Made by a program: the position numbers and the translations under genes. Positions 7,891-62,556 of a stretch of 64,000 nucleotides of DNA are shown here, piece by piece (position 1 is the stretch's first letter; every line of letters begins with the position of its first letter). This stretch comes from Centroberyx gerrardi (lineage: Eukaryota > Chordata > Actinopteri > Beryciformes > Berycidae): contig NC_136005.1 in the NCBI RefSeq assembly GCF_048128805.1, positions 11,160,975-11,224,974 on the forward strand, read 5' to 3'. Under the pieces are notes generated by a model. It was not told the DNA's origin. It made no database searches and saw only the letters and a program-made list of their open reading frames with translations.

Positions 7891-9685
7891 AGAGGCGATG
7901 AACAAATCTTTATTTAACAAGTCAAAGATAACAGGACACTGAAGTGAGTTCAGCACAGTGCTGCGAAATCTCATTCTTGGGCATCATCAGGTGAAAAAGT
8001 CAACATTTTCTTTTAGTAACTCATCCCAATATCTCTGCATTAAGATTTAACCTATGTAGCTGTGAATGAGAGAATGAATGATAGATGGTTTAAACAGGCA
8101 GAGGTGTACAGTAGGCTAAATATTGCCCTCTATGTGTTTCTTATATTGAAAAACATTATAGGACACAGGCTAACATGGCAGCAGACTGGACCGACAAAAC
8201 ACAATTTGGACTCTAGCAGCACTCTATGAAACAGCAGCTGTGTCTCCAAAGTGCGCCCTTGTCTCCTCGTCTCCTCTCTCCTCGCCCGCTCACAGCACAA
8301 CAGTGAACACGAGCTGAAGGAGAGAGGGAATACCATCTGGCATCAGTGAGGTCTGAGAGGAGACGAGGACAGACGAAAAGGGACAAAAGGGAGACTTTGC
8401 AGACTCACTCCTAGCCTCAAGTCCTCGCCATCAGATGATCCAGAAAGACAAAAATAAGTTAACAATCATTTTGTTCATAAATTCCTTCAGGTGAAACATT
8501 TCCAGACTATTAATTGTTGTCCTCTTGCCCATAAGGACCCTGTCCAGATGAAAGCCCCTTTCAGCCTTCTCTCTAAACTTTTTGGCCATCTTACTTAAAA
8601 GCGTAGTGGATACCCAAATTTATCCTTTGACAGGCGATGTGAAATCATCTCTAAATTGCATATATTAAATAAATCTATCACTACTCTCCCAATCTATGTG
8701 TTTAGAGGCTATGGGGTACGCAGGGCTCGCTTCTGGACAGCACCTTGGACACAAAGAGGATGGTGAGGGATCAAATAGGTGGCAGAGGCAAAGTTAAAAC
8801 TTGAAATGGGAACAGAATGTCAAAAGGGAAAATGGAATGATTCCTAAAGATGTGAAGCCATCAAGTTCATATCCTCAAATATTTTAAACTATTGCCAGAA
8901 TGAAAAAATAAACAAAAAAAAAAAAAAGAGCAATGAAAATAAAAAAAGAGAAGAATATATATTTATATATCCATCATATGTATATCTATATATATAAACA
9001 ACAGTTGTAACTAATTGTAGGCAAGCCGAGAGTTTCTCCCCCGCCCCTCTGTGATTCTTCCGTTCCACCGGTATAAGGCTGTCAGACTCTTGGAGGGGAC
9101 AGCAGCTTCCTTTCCTCAGTCACCAGATTCCCTGAGATGTAGAGCGCTGTTTTGTTTGTCAAGGTTTATTTGATCTGAACACCATCACCTCCCCTCCAAA
9201 AAAAAAAAAAAAAAACATCTGTAGGAAACAAGAAACGAGAGCTGCTCGGGGTCCTGTGGCGCTGCTGAAGGGTGCGGCGGTGAAGTTTGACGGACAGAGT
9301 GGAGAGACGGGACGCATCTCCGCTCCCATCTCCGCTGCTCAGTCTCATGGAGGGGGGTTGGAGGGGTGGCGGTGGCGGTGGAAGTGAGGTTGGCCAAATA
9401 AGGGGAGGAGCTTTACTAATTTTCATTTTACATCTTAGATGTTTTTCCATTGATTTCATTCAATTCAATATTGTTTTACTGTCAAAATGCAAAGCTGTGT
9501 ACATATTCAATCATCAGTCAGTCATTCCAAGGCTTGGATAAGAAGTGGTTTTGCAAAAGAGTTCTTATGAAGACTCTGTGTTGTGTGTGCATGTATTTAT
9601 TTGCGTGTGTGTGTGTGTGTGTGTGTGTGTATCAGAGTGTGTGTGTATCAGAGTGTGTGTGTGTATCAGAGTGTGTGTCGTCTTC
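7891..9685 (-). other. osbpl9: Likely osbpl9 3' UTR with alternative poly(A) signals
   Basis: Downstream of the stop (9686-9688) minus-strand AATAAA hexamers occur at 9596-9601, 9165-9170 and 7909-7914. Without transcript data I cannot choose between them. The first kilobase holds a CA microsatellite, an A/T-run segment at about 8910-9000 and no coding signal. Confidence 0.45.
9605..9678. repeat. TG/CA microsatellite with TATCAGAG interruptions
   Basis: A (TG) run at 9605-9631 continues as three TATCAGAG-(TG)n units to 9678, ending eight bases from the osbpl9 stop codon. Confidence 0.9.
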
Positions 9686-40904
<31,219 letters not shown>

Positions 40905-40910
<6 letters not shown>

Positions 40911-41095
40911 CTTTACAATAGGCTACGATTGGGGAGGAGTCGGATATGGTGTGGCCAGACGTCACGGCGGGATGCTGCTGAACAGGTTGATGATGATGAT
41001 GATGATGAAGAAGCCCCCATCCCATCCCATCCCAGAGATGCTGGGGGATCAACTTCCCCTACCAGAGTATTATTGCACACATATTTAGAGAGCAA
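40905..41095 (-). promoter_or_regulatory. osbpl9: osbpl9 promoter/5' UTR with YY1-like site and CCAAT-like box
   Basis: A YY1-type AAGATGGCG (40906-40914) overlaps the start codon, and an inverted CCAAT (CCCCAATCG) lies near 40927-40935. A GAT/ATC trinucleotide run lies at 40989-41010. No TATA box. The combination is typical of broadly expressed genes. Confidence 0.4.
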
Positions 41096-41340
41096 AACTG
41101 CACAATGATGTTCAGGGTCAATTTGAGGATTTCATAATATGCCTTTGCTCTTGAAAATTTGCCTAAAATTAATTTCTAATCAGACGCTGGCTCAGGTTTC
41201 CCTCACAAGTCTGTCAAGCTGAACTGTACTTCAAAGTAGAATGCTTCAATAATTATGAACCTCTGTGAAAAATAAATGCACAGTCTACTGAAACTGTTGG
41301 CAGGCAGGTAAAGGATTAATCAAAAACTCTGCAGTATTCA

Positions 41341-44300
41341 TCAATATCTTTATTATTTACAATATGTTTAACACTGATAAGGAGAACTTCACAGTAATAT
41401 AACATATGTGAGCTTTAAATTAAAAAAGAAAAACACACAAAATATATATTTTGTACAATAAAAAAGTTAATATGTTAACATCTCTGCCATTTTTCATCCC
41501 TGTTTATTCACATATTCCTTTATGGTGTGTGTTTCGGTTCTCATTGCACTCGTACAACTGAAGAAGTGGCCTTTGGTATAATGATGTGTACATACATGTT
41601 CTCCAGCACTGTTCTCATCAAACAGGGAGAGAGGGGGGGAAAAAGATATACAGTATAAATACAGGCAGCATAAATAAAGATAACGCAGAAGACTGATCAT
41701 GAGAATGAGCAGAATATGGATATTTGTGGTCAGCTCAAATATTAAATATACCATGGGTTCAGAGATCAGATTTGAAGAACAAAAACACTGGCACCAAATG
41801 AATTTGTTGACACTGTAATCATTGACTGAATGTCTGCATGTGTTTTACTCCTCTTTTACTCTTAAAACAACAACAAAAAGATGGATCTGTTGATCTTTAC
41901 AAAAGTCCAAATTGGAAACAAATGTAGCGTTGGATTCTGGCTAGTTTCAAGGTCTACCTTCACAGGCAGATTGCATTTCTTTGAACAAAGATGAGATGGG
42001 TTTTTTTCAGTCTTTAATAAGGCTTGATGTATTTTGGGGAAACCAGCTCCACAGGAAAGATGCACTAAAAAACAAAAGGTGGCAAGAGAAGAAAAGAGGC
42101 CAAACTGGTACTAGGCAATCATGAAGAATATCACAGAAAGCAAACATTAGAAGTAGTTTTGACGCGGTCAGATTATGAGACAACAGAGCAGCTTGGGCTT
42201 TGTGCACCGGACTCATATTGTCATTTGTTGGAGAGGCAACACTACATGGTGCAGTAGCAGTAACAGTATCTTATGGCCACAAATAAATGATCTAAGTAAC
42301 CAAGTATCCAAATACATCATCTAGGAATACAAATTGCACTTTTCTTTTTCAAGTTTGAGTCTGACCATAAACCTCCCAATCATAGAAATGCATGTTGTAG
42401 TGATAACCGTATCACACAATCTCATGGCAAGCATTAGTTATCTGAAAGATCATAACACAGAATGTTTTAATTCTGTAATATTACACATTGCCATACCTGT
42501 AAATTCTTGCAGTGATCGTGCACTGTACATAAACGATTCGTTCACGAAAAGGCACCAAGAATCATAAGGAAAATATCACTGGATATATCTTGTAGCAAGA
42601 AAAAAAAAAAAAGATAATGGCATCTCTTGTTCTTGTTATTTGAGCCTCACAGCGAGAAGAAAAGAAACAGTTTGTTTCATAACATCCTGTTTGGCAAGAA
42701 ATGGGGCATCTTACTGAGCAGAGGCACACATGCCGAATTAAGTGGAAATAATGGGCAGAATTCAAAATGTACCACAAAACTAAATGACAAGAACTTATGT
42801 CTGGAAATTATCAAGTGTCATCAACAAAGACATTTAGAGAGTGTTATAGACCTATAGTGTTTAGACATGAACTGTTAGAGCGGTAGTATTTGGATGCAAC
42901 ATGTGTCAATGAACCAATGTGTCTGAGGCCTTATCCAGTGTACATTAAGATTTGAGCCATGGTAAAAAAAAAAAAGAAAAGAAGAAAACAAAACCACACG
43001 TTTATGTGGAAATATGCGATATGGAAGCTGAGTGTTGTATGTGTGCATATGCGCGACCGGCACGGTACAAATTTTAGTTTGTAAAATACTATATTTTGGC
43101 CAAACGTGCTCAAAAAACAGAGCAGCTGTTTCAGGACTCCATTTATTACATCTTAATGTGACCAAAATTAAAACTAAGGGCCGATAAATGAAAAAAACAA
43201 AAAACAAAATGGCACCATCTTTCTCAACTGAGGAGAATAAAGATTCATGCAGATGAACATTCGACCTGGTTGAGAACTGAAGAACAGAAGAATAATACAT
43301 TCATAAAGCAGATAATTCAGATGTGGTTGAATGGGCCTCAGTCTTGCAAATACATCTCTTCAGTTAAAAACATTTCTCTTTATGTTATGACCACACATAA
43401 AACTTTGTTTCCTGGATATGAAATAAATCAAATATTTACATAACATTTTTTTCTTTCAAAATAGGTCTGTGCTTTTAATAAAAAAAAAAAAGAATAATTT
43501 AAAATTCAAGTTCATACGTAAAGACATTCTAAAAAGCATTTTTTTCTTTGAAACCAAATAATGTACAAATCGCTCATGTGCTGAAGACATACTGCAGTTT
43601 GTTTGTTGAGAGATCAGTACTGTGTGATTACGGTGAGTAGGTCGCTGTATTTTGCAGTGTTCATACATTGAAGAATCGGAGGCACTGAGGCCACGACAAG
43701 GCTACAGGGAGTCCAGCACTGTCCATACTCAGAAGGACACTTATAGAGATACTGTCCCGCTTCACCTCCCCATGCTCTACCCTGTGCTCTCTCTCCTCAC
43801 TCTACTCCCCTACTTCCCAATATACAACAAGGAAATGTACTGTGCAAGGGTATAAATATTGAAATGCTTTAGGGGATTGGGGATTTTTTTCCCCACATCC
43901 ATGTGGCACTGTGTTAAGGTGTGAACGTTAGTCAAGTCACCAGAACAAAGATAAATGCTGTGGATAGGAGAAAACGCTCCACACTCTTTCGTTACGTTTT
44001 AGTAGTTGTGGTGGACAAACAAAATCGATTCATGTAAAAATTGCAAATGTGTCTTTCCTTGTTTTAACGTGATTCTTTTTCAATTCAATAAGCATGTATT
44101 TGGTATTGCTGAAAGGTAAACTTTTCACATTTCATTTGAGCCTATTTACACGCCTGTCAAATGACTTTTAATGGAGATGCCAATAGTGTTAAGTGATCCA
44201 TTTCCCCTGTCCAGCCTTACTTCATCTCTCTCAGCTTGTAGCGACATCTAGCAATGTCACAGTCAAAATAATTCCAACTGTGAGATGATTCTCAGACTTA

Positions 44301-45178
44301 AAACAAGATGATAACCAGATACCAACAAGTCAAGCTGTTAGACACCAACAAAGACAGTTTTGGGGAACTTCAGTTCAGAGTTATTAAATATGATTTTATC
44401 ACTTTTTTTCCCCTCCCTTTGAAAAACAATGACCGTCAGTCTATGAAATTGAAATGATTTGAGAAAAGATCTGCACTGAAAATAAAATGGTGTTGAATTG
44501 TGACCCCAAAAAACTGGAATCAAATCAAATTGTGAGGTTGCTGCCGATTCCAATCCTTCGATTTTAGATTAAAATGGCTTTCAAAAATGGCTTTAGGTCA
44601 CTCAGTTCCCCAAACACTGAGCAAAATACTGTACTGTAAAACAAAATACTCTCAATGGATGATCCCCATAGATGCGTGAATCACTTTGCTTGATCTTAGT
44701 CAGGGAAACGGACGCCTAATATTTTCAGTGAAGCTGGGCACAACCACCATCGTTCCTGCTCAGTGTATGACAGACTGACAGATAAACAGATTGAGCTTAT
44801 TCGTTACCTACTTTCTGGGCTGGCTACACACAGCTGATACACTCCACATTCATTTAACAAAGAGGCCTTTATCACAACCAGGTGGAGACTCGGGGCAGAA
44901 GATTTCATGGCGTGACTTGAACCACATTTAGTTTGGTATAAACATTTTTTTTTGTATGTACAGGTCAGAGCAACATTATTGTCCACACTGGCATTTTATG
45001 AAACAGTCCTCTGTAAACAATAAAAAGATAAACAATTTGTAGTGATTTCTCTGAGGTACTTTAGAGATTCCTCTCATTTCGTCCCCCAAAAAGCTGTCAT
45101 TAGAACCAGAAACATAAAAAAGGGAATAGAAGCGGTCTGTCGGGTAGTGTGGGGTGACGGTTGGTCTTGTCACAGTGG
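41341..45178 (-). other. abl2: Probable abl2 3' UTR
   Basis: Gene-free, AT-rich sequence follows the abl2 stop. A minus-strand AATAAAGATATTG at 41349-41354 is the best final poly(A) signal just before the osbpl9 promoter. Mammalian ABL2 also has a very long 3' UTR. The limits are inferred. Confidence 0.45.
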
Positions 45179-55686
<10,508 letters not shown>

Positions 55687-56117
55687 CTGGAGGGAGAAGA
55701 AGAGTGAGGGATGGAAAGAGAGAGGAATAAACAGTGAAACAGAGGAAAAGAAGTGTCACTGACTGTGCAACATCATTCCCAGCCTGTGGAAAGCAAAAGT
55801 AAACAGTGAACACAAAGATGCACACACAGACACATCCACAGTAAAACACATCCACATAAAGCACAAAAATAGGCAGTTTTGAAGCAGCTTGTCAAAAGAA
55901 CACCCTCCAGTGTTCAAATTCCCATGTGGGAATCCATCTACACAAAACACAACCTGATCACAACAAGCTGAGCAGAAGACTGTCAATCCATGATACTGTT
56001 TTAAAATAAACAGGCAAGACTGGATAAAGATGCTGTCCTGTAACCGAACGGTCCAGGTTCAACCCTCTATCCTGCAGAATATTACATAAAACCCCTGCTC
56101 TGAGATCTGTGTGTCTA

Positions 56118-56227
56118 CCTGTCTGTCCGGGCCCATTCACCGGCCTGAACCCCGTGTGGAGATGACCGCTCAGTGCCGTCCACTCTTCCTCAAAACTGCT
56201 GCTGGCCCCCAGGCACCTCAAAAGCAT
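56118..56227 (-). CDS. abl2: Candidate alternative abl2 5' exon (closest to exon 2)
   Basis: MLLRCLGASSSFEEEWTALS then GHLHTGFRPVNGPGQT runs to ACAG|GTAGAC and ends in phase 1, as exon 2 requires ([13 protein letters not shown]). Codon use looks protein-like. The frame is also open upstream to a TTCTTCAG acceptor near 56241, so it could be internal. No homolog recalled. Confidence 0.3.
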
Positions 56228-57448
56228 TACTTTAATCTGTCCACTCTCTGAAGAACAATGTTATCGCTGGCTATACACACACGCACACACACAAACCTGC
56301 CGTGTCTAGCCCGAACAGGTACGAACTGAAGGGGAAGGGTTTGTGTATGTGTGTATTTAAGACAAGCAGGAGCTATGGAGGAGGAGCTATGAAAATGTGA
56401 TAGGAAAGATACTGCCTCTTTTCAGAGAATGCCTCTATTACCGTGACTACACATACACACACTCACACACACAACTCAACATGATCTAGTGCACGCATAC
56501 ACAACACACACTACGCTCAACAGCTGCTGCCAAACTCTACTGCATGTCTGGACAGCTGCTGAGGGAGTGGGAGACTGGGGTGGTGAAATAGGGGAACGGA
56601 GAACAGAGGGTACACTACAAGCATTTCAAAATGATAAACTGTTAGTCATAGTAGTAACAGTGGTATTAAACAGGGGAGAGGGGACTAACAAATGCAAGAG
56701 AAAAAAAAATGCAAAAAACTGATGTAAAGCTTGTAAAAACAGAAGCGTAAATTATCTGACAAAAACAGCTGACTATGAAAAGTAGGCTGAGAACAGAAGG
56801 ACTGTGAGACTGTGGTGTCAAGTAGATCGTATTAGACCCAACTAACATGTGAATGATCACACACAGTTGAGGACTTAAGATTTCTTGCAGGTTTTTTTTT
56901 TTTAAATTACACAAATGGGTACAGAGATTTGCAAATGTTCAATCCCACCCAACTCTTCAGCATCAGGTTATAATGAGTAAGTCAGTGAGAAAAACGTTGA
57001 TGCAGGATTTTCACTCTAATCCTCTAAAACATTGTGGCATGGCTTCAATTGTGGTTAAACCAAGTTAAATACACGACTTCGCCATAGTTAGAGCAGATTA
57101 GGCTGTCCCAAGGAAATTTGAAGAATGGAGTGAAAAACTCATGTCATAGTTCTGGTATCTCTCTCACAGCACGCTGATCTTGCAAAGTTGGCTGGAAATT
57201 CAGTTCAAGAAGTCTTGTAGCGTTTTCCATTGTTAGTCTACACACCATGTGGCAGCAACATGCCATGTGTGCTAGCGAGAGCAACATCTGAGGCTTTCAG
57301 GGTTATGTTTCAATCAACACTGTATGATATATAAACTGAAATAACATCAAGTAGGAGTAAACATCTTTCTCCTCTACCAAACAGTTTAGCTCTACATTTG
57401 TCTAGTCTGTTCCACCACGCCTAGATATCTAGACACAGGCTCTCCCAC

Positions 57449-57521
57449 CTTTGTTCTGGACCAGCATGCACTGCAGCGCAGCAGTGGCCGTGACCTGGCT
57501 CAGCCACAGTTCCCAGTACAT
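57449..57521 (-). CDS. abl2: Candidate alternative first exon of abl2
   Basis: ATG at 57519-57521, preceded by an in-frame TGA seven codons upstream. Reads MYWELWLSQVTATAALQCML then VQNK and a donor AAAG|GTGGGA in phase 1, giving [12 protein letters not shown]. Vertebrate ABL genes use alternative first exons spliced to this acceptor. I do not recognise the peptide. Confidence 0.35.
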
Positions 57522-58005
57522 CTTCTGCCTCTGGTTTGGTCAGCTACCAGTCACAGTATCCCAACAAGCACTGGGGCTTTCTCGATCCACTGTGCTGACT
57601 CCAGGTAGTTGGTTTTAAACTAGGCTATGCAGGCTGACAGAATGAAAAGCTTACATCTCCTGGCAAAAAACCCACTAAGGAGCATGGGCTAGTTCTCTAA
57701 ACCATCTCCTTCGCTGTGGGAGGACGAACGCCGCACGCAAGGCAGTCAGAGAGAGACGGAGACCCCCCAGACAAAGTATTTACCCACGCTGCCCTTGAAT
57801 TAGACCGCCTAAACGTCTGAAGCTGCAGTAGTGACTAGCAGCCTCCTGCTGAGAACTCCCTACTGGCTTTGATGTGGCCTAGGGGAGTCAGGATTTCCAA
57901 GGTCCATCTGGAGAGCACAGAGATCCATGACTGATGTTCGCTGTGGTTTTACACACTGTGAGGGATAGCAAAACGTGGAGAGAGGGAGCGAGAAAGGCGT
58001 GTGTG

Positions 58006-58023
58006 TGGGGGGGGGGGGGGGGG
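58006..58023. repeat. Poly-G run
   Basis: About 17 consecutive G; an assembly-prone homopolymer. Confidence 0.9.
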
Positions 58024-58089
58024 CTGTGTGTACAGAAGTTGGGGGGGAGGGCTGGGTGTATGGTATGGAGGAAAGTTGAGATGAATTTG

Positions 58090-58140
<51 letters not shown>

Positions 58141-58142
58141 GT
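58090..58142. repeat. TG microsatellite
   Basis: (TG)n with one TATG interruption. Confidence 0.95.
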
Positions 58143-58267
58143 GGTCTATGAGAGTGTGTGAGGCATGGGCCAGTCCTGCGGTCCACAGCAGATGGTCTGC
58201 TGGTCTGCTTCCCCTATGGGGGAGAGGTCCTATTGACCCACACCTTGCCTCTGGGGGGAGTGTGAGA

Positions 58268-58294
58268 GTGTGTGTGTGTGTGTGTGTGTGTGTG
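58268..58294. repeat. TG microsatellite
   Basis: A second short (TG)n 125 bases on. Confidence 0.9.
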
Positions 58295-58423
58295 CATGTG
58301 CATGAATGCAACTGCTGTACTCAAGCTGGGCCAACTGTCAGAGCTGCTCCTCTTACATACATATCACACCACTCTTCCCTGGAATGTTTTTTTTTTTAAT
58401 GAAACAGTGATATTATGCCAGAT

Positions 58424-58756
58424 AGGGCTGCAACTAACGATTATTTTCATTATCGATTATTTCTTCAATTAACTGATAAATCATTTAGTCTATAAAATGT
58501 CACAAATAATTACAAAGTTAGCAGAGCACAAAATGTCTTAAAATTGCCTACTTGGCAGACAAAAACCCCCCAAAGAATTCATCATTTTAAAATGATATGA
58601 AATGGAAAAAAGCAAGCCAATCTTAGCATTTGTGAAGCTGTAACCTGCAAATCTTTGGTATTTTTACTTGATAAATGATTAAAATGATTAATCGATTATC
58701 AAAAGTATAATTGATACATTTTCTGTTGATCAACTAATCATTTCAGCACTAATGCC
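58424..58756. mobile_element. hAT-like MITE (GGGCTGCAACTAACGATTA type)
   Basis: Begins AGGGCTGCAACTAACGATTA and ends with a related inverted sequence (TGATCAACTAATCATTTCAG). AT-rich interior with repeated ATCGATTA words; a very common fish repeat as remembered. No coding capacity. Confidence 0.75.
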
Positions 58757-59276
58757 ACAAGATATACATTAGTCAAAAGACGCTGACTGTATCCTCCCAA
58801 CTGGGAAATCTGAATTCCAGTCAACAGAGCCTAACAGCAACACAAAAAAATGAAACTCAACCATTGATTAGTCAAGCAGTCCCAGGCTCCTAGCCAATAA
58901 CTAAATTACATGAGATTTTTTCCCACCATGATCCAATTTCATGAACTTGATCATATTTCTTAAATCACTTTTAAATCCTTCTTAAACCAGGCTCATGATT
59001 GATAGAAACAAATCGCTAGATGCTGTTCTGCTTGGCCAAGCTCAAGCCTCATGTGTTGAGACGTTTGATTGAGGGAGCAGTTGGTCTGCGCGGGGTACGG
59101 CGTGTGCCCGTCTGGTGCCTCTGCAATGTGTGTGTGCTGTGAAGTGCAGCACATGTGTGTTCTGAAGAAACCATGGCTTTGTGTGAGAGCGGAGGGCTGA
59201 GGGTGTTTGTGAATCTGAGTGGCAAGCCAACCCTATACCCCCAAGACAGCTGGGACAGAGGTGACCCCGCTCCTGA

Positions 59277-59300
59277 CACACACACACACACACACACAAA
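59277..59300. repeat. CA microsatellite
   Basis: Short (CA)n followed by an A run. Confidence 0.85.
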
Positions 59301-60933
59301 AACACTTGCACGTTGCGCACACACACCTCAATGGTGATATTGAATCTCCTTGGCTGTCCCAGGACCCTGCTTCCCTTGCAGCTGTTTGTGTGCGATTGTG
59401 TGTGGAATTGCGTGTGTGTGTGTCTCTATGTGTCTATGAAGCCTTCACTTCACCAACCACCTACCTTTTGCCAAAGTATTAACAACAACACCATAACATC
59501 ACTCACACACCCTAATCAGAAACAATACGGAGCATATCTGTAGCCCTTGGCCAAAGGGGGGAGGGTTATTTTTAGCTGCTGGAGAACAAAACATAGCAGC
59601 ATGACATCCAGAAATAACCCTGCAGAGCATAGCAGAGTGATCGGGGTTCTGAGATAGACGGCTGCCTGCCTGGAGGAAGTCCTAACAATGAGCCGAGACA
59701 ATGTCACGGATGAGACCCACATACACACTAGACATTACACAATCCTATAGGACAGGCTAGATCCTGTGGCGGCCACAGACAACGGAGGGCAGGAAAGAAT
59801 GAGGGAAATTCACAGACACCTGACAGAACAGGAGGGTTGGAGCCTGGACAGACTGGTGTACAGCAGTCCACATCTGATGCGTTTGTTCTCTTTTACCTCA
59901 ATTTAGGTCTATTTGTCATCTGCTGCTCTGTAAAGCACACTGTGACAACTCTGTTTTGTTATAAGTGCCTTATAAATAAATGAAAAAAGGCTGTTAAATG
60001 AGCGTTACAGTCCCATGTTCCTGTCAGTGGATTTGCTGAAAAGGGCTTGTAGACTCTCAGTCCAAAACTAACAGGTTTTTGGACAATAGATTCCAGGTGG
60101 CATTTCATTACACCAGAATCCATCCTGATGAATCATTGTTTTATTTGTTAGATGCTGCAATCTAGATGGGAATTCACCAATACCGCTTACTCAGTGTTGT
60201 CACCGACTCAGTGCACTGAAATGTTCAAATGTTATTGACAGAGACAAAGTACCAGTTTGATTCATTACACCTTATTCACCTTGACAATAAGATAATTTAG
60301 ACCATTAGTTTGGGATATTTAGACAAATATAACCTTCCTCCATTTGTGAGATTTAAGATCCTTCTGAGTGCGAGAAAGGAAATAAATCAAGTCACTTTGC
60401 TTTGTTTTCTAACATGTTACACATGGCTTTTAGTATCTGTTAGTATTGAGAAATGTTCCATTACCAACATCCTGCATTAGCCTGGTATTGATCCAATATC
60501 TGATAACAGTATCAGTGCGTTCCTGAATCTAGTAACTAACACTATTCTTGAGCAATCCATCTACCGTGTGAGAAGCAGTCTATAGAGTAGCCACTGCTGA
60601 AGTGGAGAGAGGAGCCAGCTGTTGTTCATGAGGACAGGACACAGGACAATAGCCTCATTGATGCCACATCACAAGTGTGTGTGGACTGGATGAGGAAGGC
60701 ATTCCCTTGTTCCTAAGGGCTTGATATTCACCCTGTCAATTCAATCACAATATGTCCCGTCTGCTCACAGATAGATTGGCCATTAAAACACACTAGAACA
60801 CAATGCAAGTACCGCATATGCAACTACTGCAACCACATACATGTACGCACTTGTACACACCGTCAGATTCAAACGTCTCCCTCAAACCCGACCCCCGCCT
60901 TTAACACATCCTTGTGCCGTAAATCTCTCTGAG

Positions 60934-60937
<4 letters not shown>

Positions 60938-61026
<89 letters not shown>
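60938..61026. repeat. CA microsatellite, long and pure
   Basis: About 44 uninterrupted CA units. Confidence 0.97.
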
Positions 61027-61029
<3 letters not shown>

Positions 61030-61858
61030 GTCGCTGCCGGGAACGCCTATGGATGTTCTCTGTTCATCTCTGTCTATACGGTCGCCCTGTCTGCTGCTCA
61101 AATGGAAATGCACCAATTAGGGAGTGGACAACGGCCAGGCTGGGCCTAAGGGCCAGTGGATCATCCAGGAATGGAGAAGAATGGAGCCCCAACCCACAGC
61201 TTATCCAGCCCTGCCCCTCCCGGCCCGGCCCGGCCCTCCCAGGGCCTGTTATGGGTTAATAATGGGCTGTAAGTGCTTCCCTCTAGGTGTGCGGACAACA
61301 TAGCTAAGTGCTGCTTTATGTGACAGCAGAGAGGATGAGTGGCACATGATGACTTGAAGGAAGTTCTTGTCCTTCTGCTGTGGTTTGCATCACACCTAGG
61401 GCCAACCAGCCATATGGATTGACAAGCTAAGGCTGATAATATATTTATATATCTTAGTCATCTTTCAAACTTACCAAATACAGAGTAGGCTATATCTGAA
61501 GTCACCCTGTCTCTCTGCTCTGTCTCATAGCTGTCGACCTGTTTTGGGGCCACAATAAAGGGATGTTTACACTTAAACTCATTATTTTCAGTCATCCTGA
61601 TGTAAAAAAAATGAGCAAGAACATGCGTCTGGATCACTGACAGGTATTTCCACTTCAGCCTTGCTCAATCCCCAAGTCAAATGAAAGCCTATTGTTCCTG
61701 TCCAACAGACAGGCATGAATTCATACAGAAGTACAGAGAATGGAAAAATTAAGCTGACATGACTACGGGAGATGTCAGAGCGCTGTCCTCACTGCAGATC
61801 TGCCCGCTCTTGTTAAATGAACCACACAGTCAGGATGATGTAAAATGTCTGGCTGAGG

Positions 61859-61881
61859 TGTGTGTGTGTGTGTGTGTGTGT
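61859..61881. repeat. TG microsatellite
   Basis: Pure (TG)n of about 11 units. Confidence 0.9.
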
Positions 61882-62338
61882 TAGCCAACTCCCAAAATGA
61901 CACAGGTAAAGAGGCGTGTTCACCACAATAGATCCCTGCAAAGCCCAGAAGGACACACTCATTTTGTCCCCCTTTGCCCTTTTCCTCTCTCTTTCTGGTG
62001 AGGGTTTACAGAATATCCAGGACTAAGCTTGATGTCTGACTAGCTAATCTGTGTGTGGTGTGGTTAAGCTGTGCTGGGGTGTAGGTTTATCTGCTTTAGG
62101 ATGGCTCTCAGTTTAATAGACAGATTGGGGCCCTAACCAAGGGTTTTGCTTGTCGTCAGATAGCCGAGATGCCTCTGGCTGCCAAATCAGCCCAGCAGAG
62201 CATGGCATCCAAGTTGAATGCCCATGCCATTTGATCACCCACTCATATGGTTTCTCTGTCCATCTCACACACTCTCTCAAATTTATATGATCTATATTGC
62301 ATGAAATACATAATGTCATGATAATGTAACATAATAAT

Positions 62339-62556
62339 GGAGCAGCAAGGTGGCTTAGTGATGTCTGTCCTTTAACTGGAGGACAGGGGTTCAAACCCCA
62401 TGTCAGCAAACCTGCATCCTACTGAAGTGAACTTGAGCAAAACACTGAATGCCTACCAGCTGCTCTATAGCCGATCCTGCGTTTGGCCCTCCCTGGAGGG
62501 CAAGCAAAAAGAGAATTTCCCTACACAGATCAATAAATACATTGGTATCTGAACAA
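62339..62556 (+). mobile_element. tRNA-derived SINE
   Basis: A-box-like GCAAGGTGGCTTAGTGATG, TCCTTTAACTGGAGGACAGG and B box GGGTTCAAACCCC, then a body ending GAGAATTTCCC...ATCAATAAATA, the RTE-like tail also seen at 49470-49500 and 52205-52240. Confidence 0.7.
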
